64,000 nucleotides of DNA from Microbacterium aurantiacum. GTDB lineage: Bacteria > Actinomycetota > Actinomycetes > Actinomycetales > Microbacteriaceae. The DNA lies in contig NZ_JAJPDW010000002.1 of the NCBI RefSeq assembly GCF_021654035.1, positions 1 to 64,000 of the forward strand, read 5' to 3'. A program made the position numbers and the translations under genes. Positions within the stretch are counted from its first letter, which is position 1, and the number at the start of each line of letters is the position of its first letter. Positions 24,362 to 31,954 of this stretch are shown here, in pieces. The notes beneath the pieces are model-generated. The model did no database searches. It was not told where the DNA came from and saw only the letters and a program-made list of their open reading frames with translations.

Positions 24362-25390
24362 CTATCCGCGCGACTCCGAGGGCCGGGCGGTGGATCCGCG
24401 GACGATCAGTTCGAACGGCAGGGCGCCCGGCTCGTGCTGCGGGGTCGGGGCCGCGGGGTCGTCGATGTCCTCCAGCAGGGCGGCCACCGCGCGTTCCCCT
24501 TGCTGCCGGGGGAACTGGTCGACGGTGGTGAGGCGGAAGAACTCACCCAGCTCGTGGCCGTCGATGCCGCTGATCGACAGGTCTTCGGGGACGCGGTAGC
24601 CCAGTTCGCGCGCGGCGAGGATCGCGCCGATCGCCATCTCGTCGGACGCGGCGAACACCGCCGTGGGCCGGTTCCCCGGGCGCCCGAGGAGCTGCTTGGC
24701 GGCGCGGAAACCGCCCTCGATGGTGAAGTCGGCGGCTTCGTAGAGGTGCGGAGAGGCGGGGATGCCGGCATCCGCCAGCGCCAGCTCGAAGCCCTGGCGT
24801 CGCCGCGTGGGGATGTGGAAGTCGACGTCGAACTGCGGGTTCGCGCCGATATGGGCGATCTCGCGGTGACCGAGCGAGAGCAGGTGCTCGGTCGCGAGCC
24901 GCGCGACGGCGACGTCGTCGACGGTGAGGGTGGGAAGGCGGGAACTCGGACCGCCGATCGCGATGACCGGGAGGTCGAGTTCGCGGAGGTGCTCGGTCTC
25001 CTCCTCGCCGAGCTCGATGGAGATGGCGATCACCCCGTCGACCCGCTGGCGGCGCAGGAACGTGTCGAAGATGTCGCGACGCTCGGCGCGGTCGTCGGTG
25101 AGGCTGTACAGCGTGATGTCGTAGCCGCGGCGCATGAGCGCCGAGGCGATCCCCGCCAGCACCGTGCTGAAGAACCACCGGTCGAGGTAGGGCATGAGCA
25201 CGCCGATGTTGCGGGTGCGCCCGGAGGCCAGGCTCGACGCGGAGGCCGAGACGACGTAGCCGAGGCTCTTCGCCGCGTCCTCCACGCGCCCGCGCGTGGG
25301 GAGGGAGACGTTCCCGCGCCCGCTCAACGCGCGCGAGACCGTCGCGGTGGAGACCCCGGCGAGCCGGGCTACCTCATCGATGCTGACCAC
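24362..25390 (-). CDS. LacI-family transcriptional repressor, probable maltodextrin/glucoside regulator
   Basis: 342 residues from GTG 25390. The DNA-binding domain is at the N-terminus (SIDEVARLAGVSTATVSRALSG) with the hinge helix about residues 48-58, followed by the periplasmic-binding-like effector domain. It lies directly downstream of an alpha-glucosidase gene on the same strand, and a LacI-type operator (27156-27169) precedes that gene, so it most likely represses its own operon until an alpha-glucoside is present. Confidence 0.92.
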   Translation of the reverse strand: MVSIDEVARLAGVSTATVSRALSGRGNVSLPTRGRVEDAAKSLGYVVSASASSLASGRTRNIGVLMPYLDRWFFSTVLAGIASALMRRGYDITLYSLTDDRAERRDIFDTFLRRQRVDGVIAISIELGEEETEHLRELDLPVIAIGGPSSRLPTLTVDDVAVARLATEHLLSLGHREIAHIGANPQFDVDFHIPTRRRQGFELALADAGIPASPHLYEAADFTIEGGFRAAKQLLGRPGNRPTAVFAASDEMAIGAILAARELGYRVPEDLSISGIDGHELGEFFRLTTVDQFPRQQGERAVAALLEDIDDPAAPTPQHEPGALPFELIVRGSTARPSESRG

Positions 25391-25412
25391 GTCGTCACCT
25401 TTTTCCAGGGCT

Positions 25413-25441
25413 CTGCGCCCCGATCGTCCTGCGCCCCGATC
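25413..25441. repeat. 13-base direct repeat before the LacI gene
   Basis: CTGCGCCCCGATC occurs at 25413-25425 and again at 25429-25441, period 16. It fills most of the 66-base gap between the alpha-glucosidase stop and the LacI start. A weak GC-rich hairpin also forms here. It could be a terminator remnant or a binding site. Confidence 0.45.
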
Positions 25442-25456
25442 CGACCGGGGCCCAGG

Positions 25457-27142
25457 TCAGTCCTGCGCCAGCCACACCGCCGTGTCGCCGGGGAGCGTCC
25501 CGTCGCCGAGCGGACCGGAGGCCACGACCACACGTCCCGCCGGGAGGGGGACGGCGGTGCTCCCAGTGTTGGCGACGACCGTGAGGTCACCGGTGCGGAA
25601 GGCGAGGACGTCCGCGCCGCCCGGGACGTCGATCCACTCGAGGTCGTTGGCGCCGAGCCCGTAGGCCGCGCGCTGCGCGATCAGCGTCCGGTAGAGCGAC
25701 AGGGTGGAGTCGGCATCCGTCGTCTGCACGTCGCGGGCGAGCGTCGCCCACTCGGCGGGCTGCGGGAGCCAGCTCTCACCCGACGGGCTGAAGCCGTACG
25801 CGGCGCCGTCGGAGGTCCACGGGATGGGCACGCGGCAGCCGTCGCGGCCGTAGCGCTCGCCGTTCGTGCGGAACCAGGTGGGGTCCTGACGTGCGTCGCC
25901 GGGGATGTCGATGACCTCGGGGAGGCCGAGCTCCTCGCCCTGATAGAGGTAGGCAGAGCCGGGGAGGGCGAGCATCACCGTGGTCGCCGCGCGCGCACGG
26001 GCGAGGCCCACCTCGGGGATCGGCTGACCGGGGGAGTCGGGTCCGATGCCGTGACCCTGCGGGTTCTCGGAGCTCAGCGCGAGACGCGAGGCGTGGCGGA
26101 CGACGTCGTGGTTCGACAGCACCCACGTGCTCGGGGCGCCGACCGCGGAGTACGCCGCGATCGAGCGGTCGACGACGGCGCGGAGGGCCGCGGCATCCCA
26201 GCCGGTCTCGAGGTAGGCGAAGTTGAACGCCTGGTGCATCTCATCGGGACGGACCCACTCGGCGGTGCGCTCGGGGGTGGGCAGCCACGCCTCGGCGCAG
26301 AGCGCTCGGTCGCCGTCGTACTCGGCGAGGAGGAGGTGCCAGTCGCGGTAGACCTCGTGCACGCCGTCCTGGCCCCAGTACGGCACGTTCGCCTCGTCGC
26401 CGCCCATGGATCCGCCCTCGGGGGACGGGGTGTAGTCGGGGAGGCCGTCGGCCTTGATGAGGCCGTGCGCGACGTCGACGCGGAAGCCGTCGACCCCGCG
26501 GTCGAGCCAGAACCGCAGGATGCGGCGGAACTCTTCGCGGACCTCCTCGTTGGTCCAGTCGAAGTCGGGCTGCGAGGTGTCGAAGAGGTGCAGGTACCAC
26601 TGGCCGGGTGAGCCGTCGGCTTCGGTGACACGCGTCCACGCGGGGCCGCCGAAGACGGAGTCCCAGTTGTTCGGGGGGAGCTCGCCGTTCTCGCCGCGGC
26701 CGTCGCGGAACATGTAGCGCGCGCGCTCGCGGCTGCCGGGAGCGGCGGCGAGGGCCTGCTGGAACCACTCGTGCTGGTCCGAGGAGTGGTTGGGGACGAG
26801 GTCGACGATGATCCGGATGTCGCGGGCGTGCGCCTCGGCGAGCATCGCGTCGAAGTCGTCGAGCGTGCCGAAGATCGGGTCGACGTCGCAGTAGTCGGAG
26901 ACGTCGTAGCCGGCATCCTTCTGCGGTGAGCGCTGGAACGGGCTCAGCCAGATCGCGTCGATGCCGAGGTCTTCGAGATCGGCGAGGTGGGCGGTGACGC
27001 CGCGGAGGTCGCCGATGCCGTCGCCGGAGCTGTCGGCGAACGAGCGGGGGTAGATCTGGTAGATGACAGCGGTGCGCCACCACTCGGCGCCGGGGCGCGA
27101 GGCGGCGGTCTCGGTGAGGACGGCGGACTGGGGAAAAGTCAT
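25457..27142 (-). CDS. GH13 alpha-glucosidase (oligo-1,6-glucosidase/maltase type)
   Basis: 561 residues. A cytoplasmic GH13 enzyme hydrolysing alpha-glucosides. Regions visible: VIYQIYPRSF at the start, DLVPNHSSDQH (region I), DGFRVDVAHGL with nucleophile Asp (region II), acid/base Glu in CAEAWLP (region III), and VLSNHDVVRH (region IV), with QKDAGYDVSDY in between. No signal peptide. ATG 27142 was chosen because it leaves the LacI operator upstream and matches the family N-terminus; an earlier in-frame start would place coding sequence across the operator. Confidence 0.93.
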   Translation of the reverse strand: MTFPQSAVLTETAASRPGAEWWRTAVIYQIYPRSFADSSGDGIGDLRGVTAHLADLEDLGIDAIWLSPFQRSPQKDAGYDVSDYCDVDPIFGTLDDFDAMLAEAHARDIRIIVDLVPNHSSDQHEWFQQALAAAPGSRERARYMFRDGRGENGELPPNNWDSVFGGPAWTRVTEADGSPGQWYLHLFDTSQPDFDWTNEEVREEFRRILRFWLDRGVDGFRVDVAHGLIKADGLPDYTPSPEGGSMGGDEANVPYWGQDGVHEVYRDWHLLLAEYDGDRALCAEAWLPTPERTAEWVRPDEMHQAFNFAYLETGWDAAALRAVVDRSIAAYSAVGAPSTWVLSNHDVVRHASRLALSSENPQGHGIGPDSPGQPIPEVGLARARAATTVMLALPGSAYLYQGEELGLPEVIDIPGDARQDPTWFRTNGERYGRDGCRVPIPWTSDGAAYGFSPSGESWLPQPAEWATLARDVQTTDADSTLSLYRTLIAQRAAYGLGANDLEWIDVPGGADVLAFRTGDLTVVANTGSTAVPLPAGRVVVASGPLGDGTLPGDTAVWLAQD

Positions 27143-27155
27143 TCGCCCAGAGTAC

Positions 27156-27169
27156 TGCAAGCGCTTACA
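27156..27169. promoter_or_regulatory. LacI-family operator upstream of the alpha-glucosidase
   Basis: TGCAAGCGCTTACA is a near-perfect palindrome around the central CG step that is diagnostic of LacI-family operators. It lies 14 bases upstream of the alpha-glucosidase start and in the shared region with the divergent apt gene. The LacI gene at 24362 is the obvious cognate. Confidence 0.75.
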
Positions 27170-27227
27170 TCCCGTGAGGCACGGGGCTGAGGAGTTCCCC
27201 AGGATCACCTCGGGCTACGGTGGGCGA

Positions 27228-27746
27228 GTGGATGCCGCCCCTCTCGCACGCGCCGAATCGCTGATCCGCTCGATCCCCGACTATCCCGAGCCGGGCATCG
27301 TCTTCCGCGACATCACCCCGCTCCTCGCGGATGCCGCGGCCCTCGGCGAGGTCATCGATGCGCTCATCGCCCCGTTCGCCGGGCGCTTCGACGTGGTCGC
27401 CGGGATCGAGGCGCGCGGATTCCTCCTCGCCGGCGCCATCGCGACGCGCGCGGAGGTCGGTCTCGTGCCGATCCGCAAAGCCGGGAAGCTGCCCCGGCCC
27501 GCGGCATCCGTCTCCTACGCCCTCGAGTACGCCACCGCGACGATCGAGGCGCACGACGACCTGCCGGAGGACGCGCGCGTGCTGCTCGTGGACGACGTGC
27601 TCGCCACCGGCGGGACGCTCGTGGCCGGCCACCAGATCGTCCGCTCCCTCGGCGGCGAGGTCGTCGGATCGGCGGTGCTCCTGGAGATCGCCGCGCTCGG
27701 CGGCCGCGCCGCCACCGGCGACGTGCACGCGGTCTTCACCGTCTGA
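27228..27746 (+). CDS. apt: Adenine phosphoribosyltransferase
   Basis: 172 residues from GTG 27228. It converts adenine and PRPP to AMP (purine salvage). The PRPP-binding loop is VLLVDDVLATGGTL. FRDITPLL and the substrate segment GIEARGFLLAGAIA are family-typical. It is divergent from the alpha-glucosidase. The adenine-deaminase-like gene at 43808 would compete for the same adenine. Confidence 0.94.
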   Translation: MDAAPLARAESLIRSIPDYPEPGIVFRDITPLLADAAALGEVIDALIAPFAGRFDVVAGIEARGFLLAGAIATRAEVGLVPIRKAGKLPRPAASVSYALEYATATIEAHDDLPEDARVLLVDDVLATGGTLVAGHQIVRSLGGEVVGSAVLLEIAALGGRAATGDVHAVFTV

Positions 27747-27765
27747 GGCGCCCGCGAGGGTGTTC

Positions 27766-27796
27766 TTGACCCTCACACGGTGTCAGGCTCTTTCCT
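27766..27796 (+). promoter_or_regulatory. MerR-type promoter/operator with long spacer
   Basis: TTGACC at 27766-27771 and a weak TTTCCT at 27791-27796 are separated by 19 bases, the over-long spacer typical of MerR-controlled promoters. The dyad CCTCACAC / GTGTCAGG (27771-27787), with one mismatch, lies within the spacer. It precedes the MerR gene at 27806, so autoregulation is likely. Confidence 0.5.
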
Positions 27797-27805
27797 GGGA
27801 TCACC

Positions 27806-28609
27806 ATGTTGAGTATCGGAGAGTTCGCCCGGCTGGCCGGCGTATCGGTGCGCATGCTGCGTCATTACGACCAGCTCGGCCTGCTGCGCCCGGAACGGGT
27901 CGATCCGCACAGCGGCTATCGGCGGTACGCCGCAGCCCAGCTCGAACGCGCCAATCAGCTCGTCGCCCTGAAGGACCTCGGGTTCACGCTCGAGCAGGTG
28001 GGCGTGCTGCTGGACGACGGGCTGGATGCTGCGGCGCTGACGCAGCTGCTGCGCACGCGTCGGGACGCGCTGCACGCGCAGATCGACGCGGACCGGGATC
28101 GGCTGCGCTCGGTCGAGGCGAGGCTCCGGAGTATCGAGAAGGAGAACCCCATGTCGGAATTCGTCGAGACCGCCCTGCCCGAGCTGCACCTGGTGCAGCT
28201 GTCGGCCCGGGTCACGGAGCTGGCCGAGATCGAGGACGAGATCGGACCGATGTTCCAGCGCGTCGGCGCGGCGCTGGACGCCGCGGGCGCCGCGCGCGTC
28301 GGGCCGGGAGTGGCGACCTACACGGTCGAGGGCGACGGGATGATCGCCGCGGCGGCGGAGCAGATCGGAGAGACCCCGACCCCGGCCGGGCTGGAAGCGG
28401 TGACCGTCGCCGCCGCGCCGCGGGCACTGACGACGCGGTACCGGGGTGCCGACCTCTCCGGCATCCAGCAGGCGTGGCAGGAGCTCGTGACGGAGGTGGA
28501 GCACCGCGGCCTTACCGCCATCGGCACGTGCCGCGAGGTGTACCTGTCGACGCCGATGGACACGCCGGGAGCGGCGTGGGAGGTCGACCTGCAACAGCCG
28601 GTGCGCTGA
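27806..28609 (+). CDS. MerR-family regulator with GyrI-like effector-binding domain
   Basis: 267 residues. N-terminal MerR winged helix (SIGEFARLAGVSVRMLRHYDQLGLL), a linking coiled coil (about 75-115) and a C-terminal GyrI-like/AraC effector domain (about 120-265), the BmrR-type layout that binds hydrophobic or cationic drugs. No metal-binding cysteines. No transporter target lies next to it. It faces the uricase gene. Confidence 0.9.
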   Translation: MLSIGEFARLAGVSVRMLRHYDQLGLLRPERVDPHSGYRRYAAAQLERANQLVALKDLGFTLEQVGVLLDDGLDAAALTQLLRTRRDALHAQIDADRDRLRSVEARLRSIEKENPMSEFVETALPELHLVQLSARVTELAEIEDEIGPMFQRVGAALDAAGAARVGPGVATYTVEGDGMIAAAAEQIGETPTPAGLEAVTVAAAPRALTTRYRGADLSGIQQAWQELVTEVEHRGLTAIGTCREVYLSTPMDTPGAAWEVDLQQPVR

Positions 28610-28614
28610 GCCGA

Positions 28615-28638
28615 CCGGCGTACCGACAGGCACGCCGG
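28615..28638. terminator. Small hairpin between convergent merR-type and uricase genes
   Basis: CCGGCGT (28615-28621) pairs with ACGCCGG (28632-28638), loop 10. It sits in the 48-base gap between two genes that end toward each other and could serve both directions. No T run. Confidence 0.4.
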
Positions 28639-28657
28639 CCCCGCGCCCGACCGCCGT

Positions 28658-29575
28658 TCAGACGAACTGCGGGATGTCGAGCCACGCCTCGGGGGCGGGC
28701 GCGGCGCCGTCGCGGGCGATCGTCCCCTCGATGAGTCCGTACGGGCGGTCGGCGGCGTAGAAGACCTCGTTGGGGTTGTCGAGGCCGAACGGGGACAGGT
28801 CGTACGCGAAGTGGTGCTTGTTCGGCATCGCGAAGCGGACCTCGGCGATCTCGGGGCGCGCCTCGATGACCGCCTTGCCCATCGCGAACAGGGTCTGCTG
28901 CAGGGCGAGCGAATGCACCGACGCGAAGACCTCGAGCATGACGTCGACGACCTCGGTGTAGAGGGCGTTGTAGTCGAAGCCGGCCGCCACCGCGTCGGGG
29001 AGGAAGCGCCAGCGTCCCGTGACGGAGGTGGCCATGATGCGGTCGTCGGTCTCGGCGAGGGTCGTGTACTTGTCGCGCGGGAAGCCGGTGAAGGCCGAGC
29101 CGCTGGACTTCAGCACCGTCAGATCGCGGATGCCGCCGATGACGTGGGTGGCGCCGTCGGCCTTCTGCACCGCGGCGAGACGGGTGGCTTGCCCGCGCCG
29201 GACGAAGGAGTGATCGTGCGGGCGCCCGCCGGCGGTGATGCGCTCCCACTCGTACTGCTCGGCCTGCCAGAGCCCGCCCTCGACCCAGTCGAACTCCGAG
29301 ACGAAGTGGTTCCCCAGGGCAAGGAGGTACTCCTCGGGCGACGGGATGCCGACCTCCTTCGCGAACGCGAACGCGGTGTTCTTCTGGGTGTCGGTGGCCA
29401 CGATCAGGGAGTTGTCGCCGGTGAGGAACGAGTCCGAGAACGCCTGGCCGCGCAGCTGGGACGTGACGTTGAGGTCGACGATCTCGTGGCGGGGGGTGTC
29501 CCGGTAGATGCGCACGACCCGGTTCTCGGCCTTGCCGTACTTGTTGGCGCCGAGGCTCACGGTCACATCGGTCAT
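28658..29575 (-). CDS. pucL: Urate oxidase (factor-independent uricase)
   Basis: 305 residues. Cofactor-free conversion of urate to 5-hydroxyisourate. Two tandem T-fold halves with family segments NKYGKAENRVV, VATDTQKNTAFAFAKE, VLKSSGSAFTGFPRDKYTTL and the C-terminal MPNKHHFAYDLSPFG. Length is normal. It is the third gene of the leftward set, after uraD and uraH, which detoxify its unstable product. No N-terminal decarboxylase fusion as in the Bacillus protein. Confidence 0.96.
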   Translation of the reverse strand: MTDVTVSLGANKYGKAENRVVRIYRDTPRHEIVDLNVTSQLRGQAFSDSFLTGDNSLIVATDTQKNTAFAFAKEVGIPSPEEYLLALGNHFVSEFDWVEGGLWQAEQYEWERITAGGRPHDHSFVRRGQATRLAAVQKADGATHVIGGIRDLTVLKSSGSAFTGFPRDKYTTLAETDDRIMATSVTGRWRFLPDAVAAGFDYNALYTEVVDVMLEVFASVHSLALQQTLFAMGKAVIEARPEIAEVRFAMPNKHHFAYDLSPFGLDNPNEVFYAADRPYGLIEGTIARDGAAPAPEAWLDIPQFV

Positions 29576-29576
29576 G

Positions 29577-29909
29577 TCAGCTCCCTCGGTAGGTGGAGTA
29601 GGCGAACGGGCTCAGGAGCAGCGGCACGTGCAGGTGCCCGTCGCCCGCGACGGTGAAGGTGACGATCGCCGCGGGGTAGAACGTCTCGACCTCGCGCGCG
29701 GCGAAGTAGGCGCCGGTGGCGAAGGTCAGGGTGTGCACGCCGTCGTCGAGTCGGTCGGGTCCGAGGGCGAGGCGTCCATCGGCATCCGTCACGCCCTCGG
29801 CGATCGGAGCGACCCCGCCGGAGTCGGCGACGCGGGCCAGGGTGACGCCGACGCCGGTGGCGGGGCGACCGGTCGCGGCGTCGAGGACGTGGGTGGTGAG
29901 GTGGCTCAT
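29577..29909 (-). CDS. uraH: 5-Hydroxyisourate hydrolase (transthyretin-like)
   Basis: 110 residues, a transthyretin-fold hydrolase for the uricase product. Family signature HLTTHVLDAATGRPA at the N-terminus and the invariant C-terminal YRGS are both present, with HLHVPLLLSPF before it. It overlaps uraD by 4 bases and is separated from uricase by one base, so the three enzymes are co-translated in pathway-related order. Confidence 0.96.
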   Translation of the reverse strand: MSHLTTHVLDAATGRPATGVGVTLARVADSGGVAPIAEGVTDADGRLALGPDRLDDGVHTLTFATGAYFAAREVETFYPAAIVTFTVAGDGHLHVPLLLSPFAYSTYRGS

Positions 29910-30403
29910 GGCTCGATCATGCCCCGCAGGCGCAGGATCGCGATCTCGGCGAGCTGGCCGAGCGCCTCGCGCACTTCGGCGTCATCGTCGTTCGCGAATC
30001 GGCGCTCGAGCTCGGCCCGCATCTCGTCGGGGGAGCGGCCGGCGGCGCGGATGAGGAAGACGCGTCCGAAGCGCTGCTCGTAGGCGGCGTTGCCCGCGGC
30101 GATCGCGGCGGCGACGTCGCTCTCGGCGGTGCGCATCGTCGACTGCTCTCGGGCGGATGCCGCCGCCTCCGCCCCCTCGCCGGTGACGCGTTCCCCGATC
30201 CGGGGGTGGTGCGCGAGGGCGATGTCGAGGTCGTCCCGGGTCCAGGTCGCGGCGAGGGCCGCCGCGCGCTCGGCGAGGACATCGACCGACGCGTATGGAC
30301 GCCCGGCGACGACGTCGTCCACCCAGCGGGGGATCGCCGCCCACACCGAGACGACGGATGCCGCGGTCTCGGCATCCGCCGCGTTGAAGTCGTGCAGGAG
30401 CAT
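29906..30403 (-). CDS. uraD: OHCU decarboxylase
   Basis: 165 residues. It decarboxylates 2-oxo-4-hydroxy-4-carboxy-5-ureidoimidazoline to (S)-allantoin. The catalytic His lies in AHHPRIGE, and FLIRAAGRSPDEM and RRFANDDDAEVREAL match the family. It is the first gene of the leftward uricase operon, whose promoter must lie between 30404 and the divergent allB start, in the region of the large palindrome. Confidence 0.95.
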   Translation of the reverse strand: MLLHDFNAADAETAASVVSVWAAIPRWVDDVVAGRPYASVDVLAERAAALAATWTRDDLDIALAHHPRIGERVTGEGAEAAASAREQSTMRTAESDVAAAIAAGNAAYEQRFGRVFLIRAAGRSPDEMRAELERRFANDDDAEVREALGQLAEIAILRLRGMIEP

Positions 30404-30463
30404 GCCCCGACGTTAGGCCCCGCCGCGTTTCGATCGCATTACGCGGCCAGGTCCCGTTCTCCG

Positions 30464-30524
30464 TTCACTTGTCTCTTCTCGCGGGTGCGCGGGCGCGCAA
30501 CCCGCGAGAAGAGACAAGTGAACA
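30464..30524. repeat. Long perfect palindrome in the divergent uraD/allB promoter region
   Basis: A 24-base arm (30464-30487, beginning GTTCACTTGTCTC) is repeated as an exact inverted copy at 30501-30524, with a 13-base GC-only-plus-A loop that can itself extend the stem by 5 pairs around one bulge. Both flanking genes are transcribed away from it, so it is not in a terminator position. It could be a regulator site, an RNA stem in one leader, or a mobile palindromic repeat. Confidence 0.85.
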
Positions 30525-30577
30525 GAATGTTGGTGTGGGTAACACGCGGGAAATCCGCGCGGCCTAGCGTGGGCGGC

Positions 30578-31954
30578 ATGACCCAGGACCCCGAGATGTC
30601 CATCGCCGCCCGCCGCGTCTTCCTCGACGGGGAGTTCGCGCCCGCGACGGTCGATGTCGACGGCGGCGTCGTGATCGGCATCCGTCCGTTCGATGCGGAT
30701 GCCGACGTCGTCGTCGCGGACGACGCCGTGCTCATTCCGGGCCTCGTCGACTCGCACGTTCACCTGGATGAACCGGGCCGGACGGAGTGGGAAGGGTTCC
30801 TCACCGGCACCGCCGCTGCCGCCGCGGGCGGCGTGACGACGCTGTTCGACATGCCGCTGAACAGCGTCCCGGTCACCACGACCGTGGAGGCGCTCGCCGA
30901 CAAGCGCGCCGCCGCACAGGGCAAGCTCGCCGTGGATGTCGGGTACTGGGGCGGCGCGGTGCCCGAGAACCTCGGGACGCTCGTCGAGCTCGCCGACGCC
31001 GGCGTCGTGGGGGTCAAGTGCTTCCTCTCACCGTCGGGCATCGACGAATTCGGGCACCTCGACGCGGCGCAGCTGGAGGCCGCCCTGGCCGAGCTCGCCG
31101 TGTTCGACGGGCTGCTGATCGTCCACGCCGAAGACCCGGCGCACCTGCACGCAGACGGCCCGCTCGGCCCGCACTACGCCGACTTCCTCGCCTCCCGCCC
31201 GCCCGCGAGCGAGGAGGCCGCCATCATCGCGGTCATCGACGCCGCCCGCCGGACCGGTGCCCGCGCGCACATCGTGCACGTCTCGGACGGCACCGCGCTC
31301 GACGCCGTCCGCGCCGCGAAGGCAGAGGGCGTGCGGCTGACGGTCGAGACGTGCCCGCACTACCTCACCCTCCGCGCCGAGGACGTCCCCGACGGGGCGG
31401 GAGCGTTCAAGTGCTGCCCGCCGATCCGCGACGCCGCGAACCAGGACCTCCTCTGGGCGGGCCTCCTCGACGGCACGATCGACGCCGTCGTGAGCGACCA
31501 CTCGCCCTCCACCCGCGCGCTCAAGGAGCAGGGCGGCGGCGATTTCGGCCTCGCGTGGGGCGGCATCGCGGGTCTGCAGACGGGGCTTTCGGGGGTGTGG
31601 ACCGCGGCGCGGGGGCGCGGCATCCGTCTCGAGGATCTCCTTCCGCTCATGACCACCGGGCCCGCGCGCATCGCCGGGGTCGACGGACTCGGCGCGATCC
31701 GCCCCGGCGCCCCGGCGCACCTCGTCGTCTTCCGCCCCGACGCGGGATGGACGGTGGATGCCGAGCGCCTGGAGTACCGCAACAAGCTCTCGCCGTGGCA
31801 CGGGCAGCGCCTCTTCGGCGTCGTCGCCGAGACCCTCGTGCACGGCGTGCCGGTCTGGCGTGACGGCGAGGGCGTCCTCGCCCGGGCGGGACGTGAGATC
31901 CTGGCGGAGCCGACGGCACTGACAGCACTGCCCGCCGGCGGAGGAGACCGATGA
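30578..31954 (+). CDS. allB: Allantoinase
   Basis: 458 residues. A cyclic amidohydrolase with two metal ions that opens allantoin to allantoate. Metal ligands DSHVHLDEPG, carbamylated-lysine segment VVGVKCFL, IVHAED, and the late SDHSPS with Asp are all present. NSVPVTT and PPIRD are typical of allantoinase. ATG 30578 was chosen over upstream in-frame starts because those run through the palindrome. A TAGCGT -10 candidate lies at about 30564. It heads the rightward operon, with a 4-base overlap to the next gene. Confidence 0.94.
   Translation: MTQDPEMSIAARRVFLDGEFAPATVDVDGGVVIGIRPFDADADVVVADDAVLIPGLVDSHVHLDEPGRTEWEGFLTGTAAAAAGGVTTLFDMPLNSVPVTTTVEALADKRAAAQGKLAVDVGYWGGAVPENLGTLVELADAGVVGVKCFLSPSGIDEFGHLDAAQLEAALAELAVFDGLLIVHAEDPAHLHADGPLGPHYADFLASRPPASEEAAIIAVIDAARRTGARAHIVHVSDGTALDAVRAAKAEGVRLTVETCPHYLTLRAEDVPDGAGAFKCCPPIRDAANQDLLWAGLLDGTIDAVVSDHSPSTRALKEQGGGDFGLAWGGIAGLQTGLSGVWTAARGRGIRLEDLLPLMTTGPARIAGVDGLGAIRPGAPAHLVVFRPDAGWTVDAERLEYRNKLSPWHGQRLFGVVAETLVHGVPVWRDGEGVLARAGREILAEPTALTALPAGGGDR

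Noticed and set aside
24350..26611. 753-codon open frame on the + strand across LacI and alpha-glucosidase
   Set aside because: It spans two well-defined opposite-strand genes and their gap, and has the same low-complexity antisense composition.
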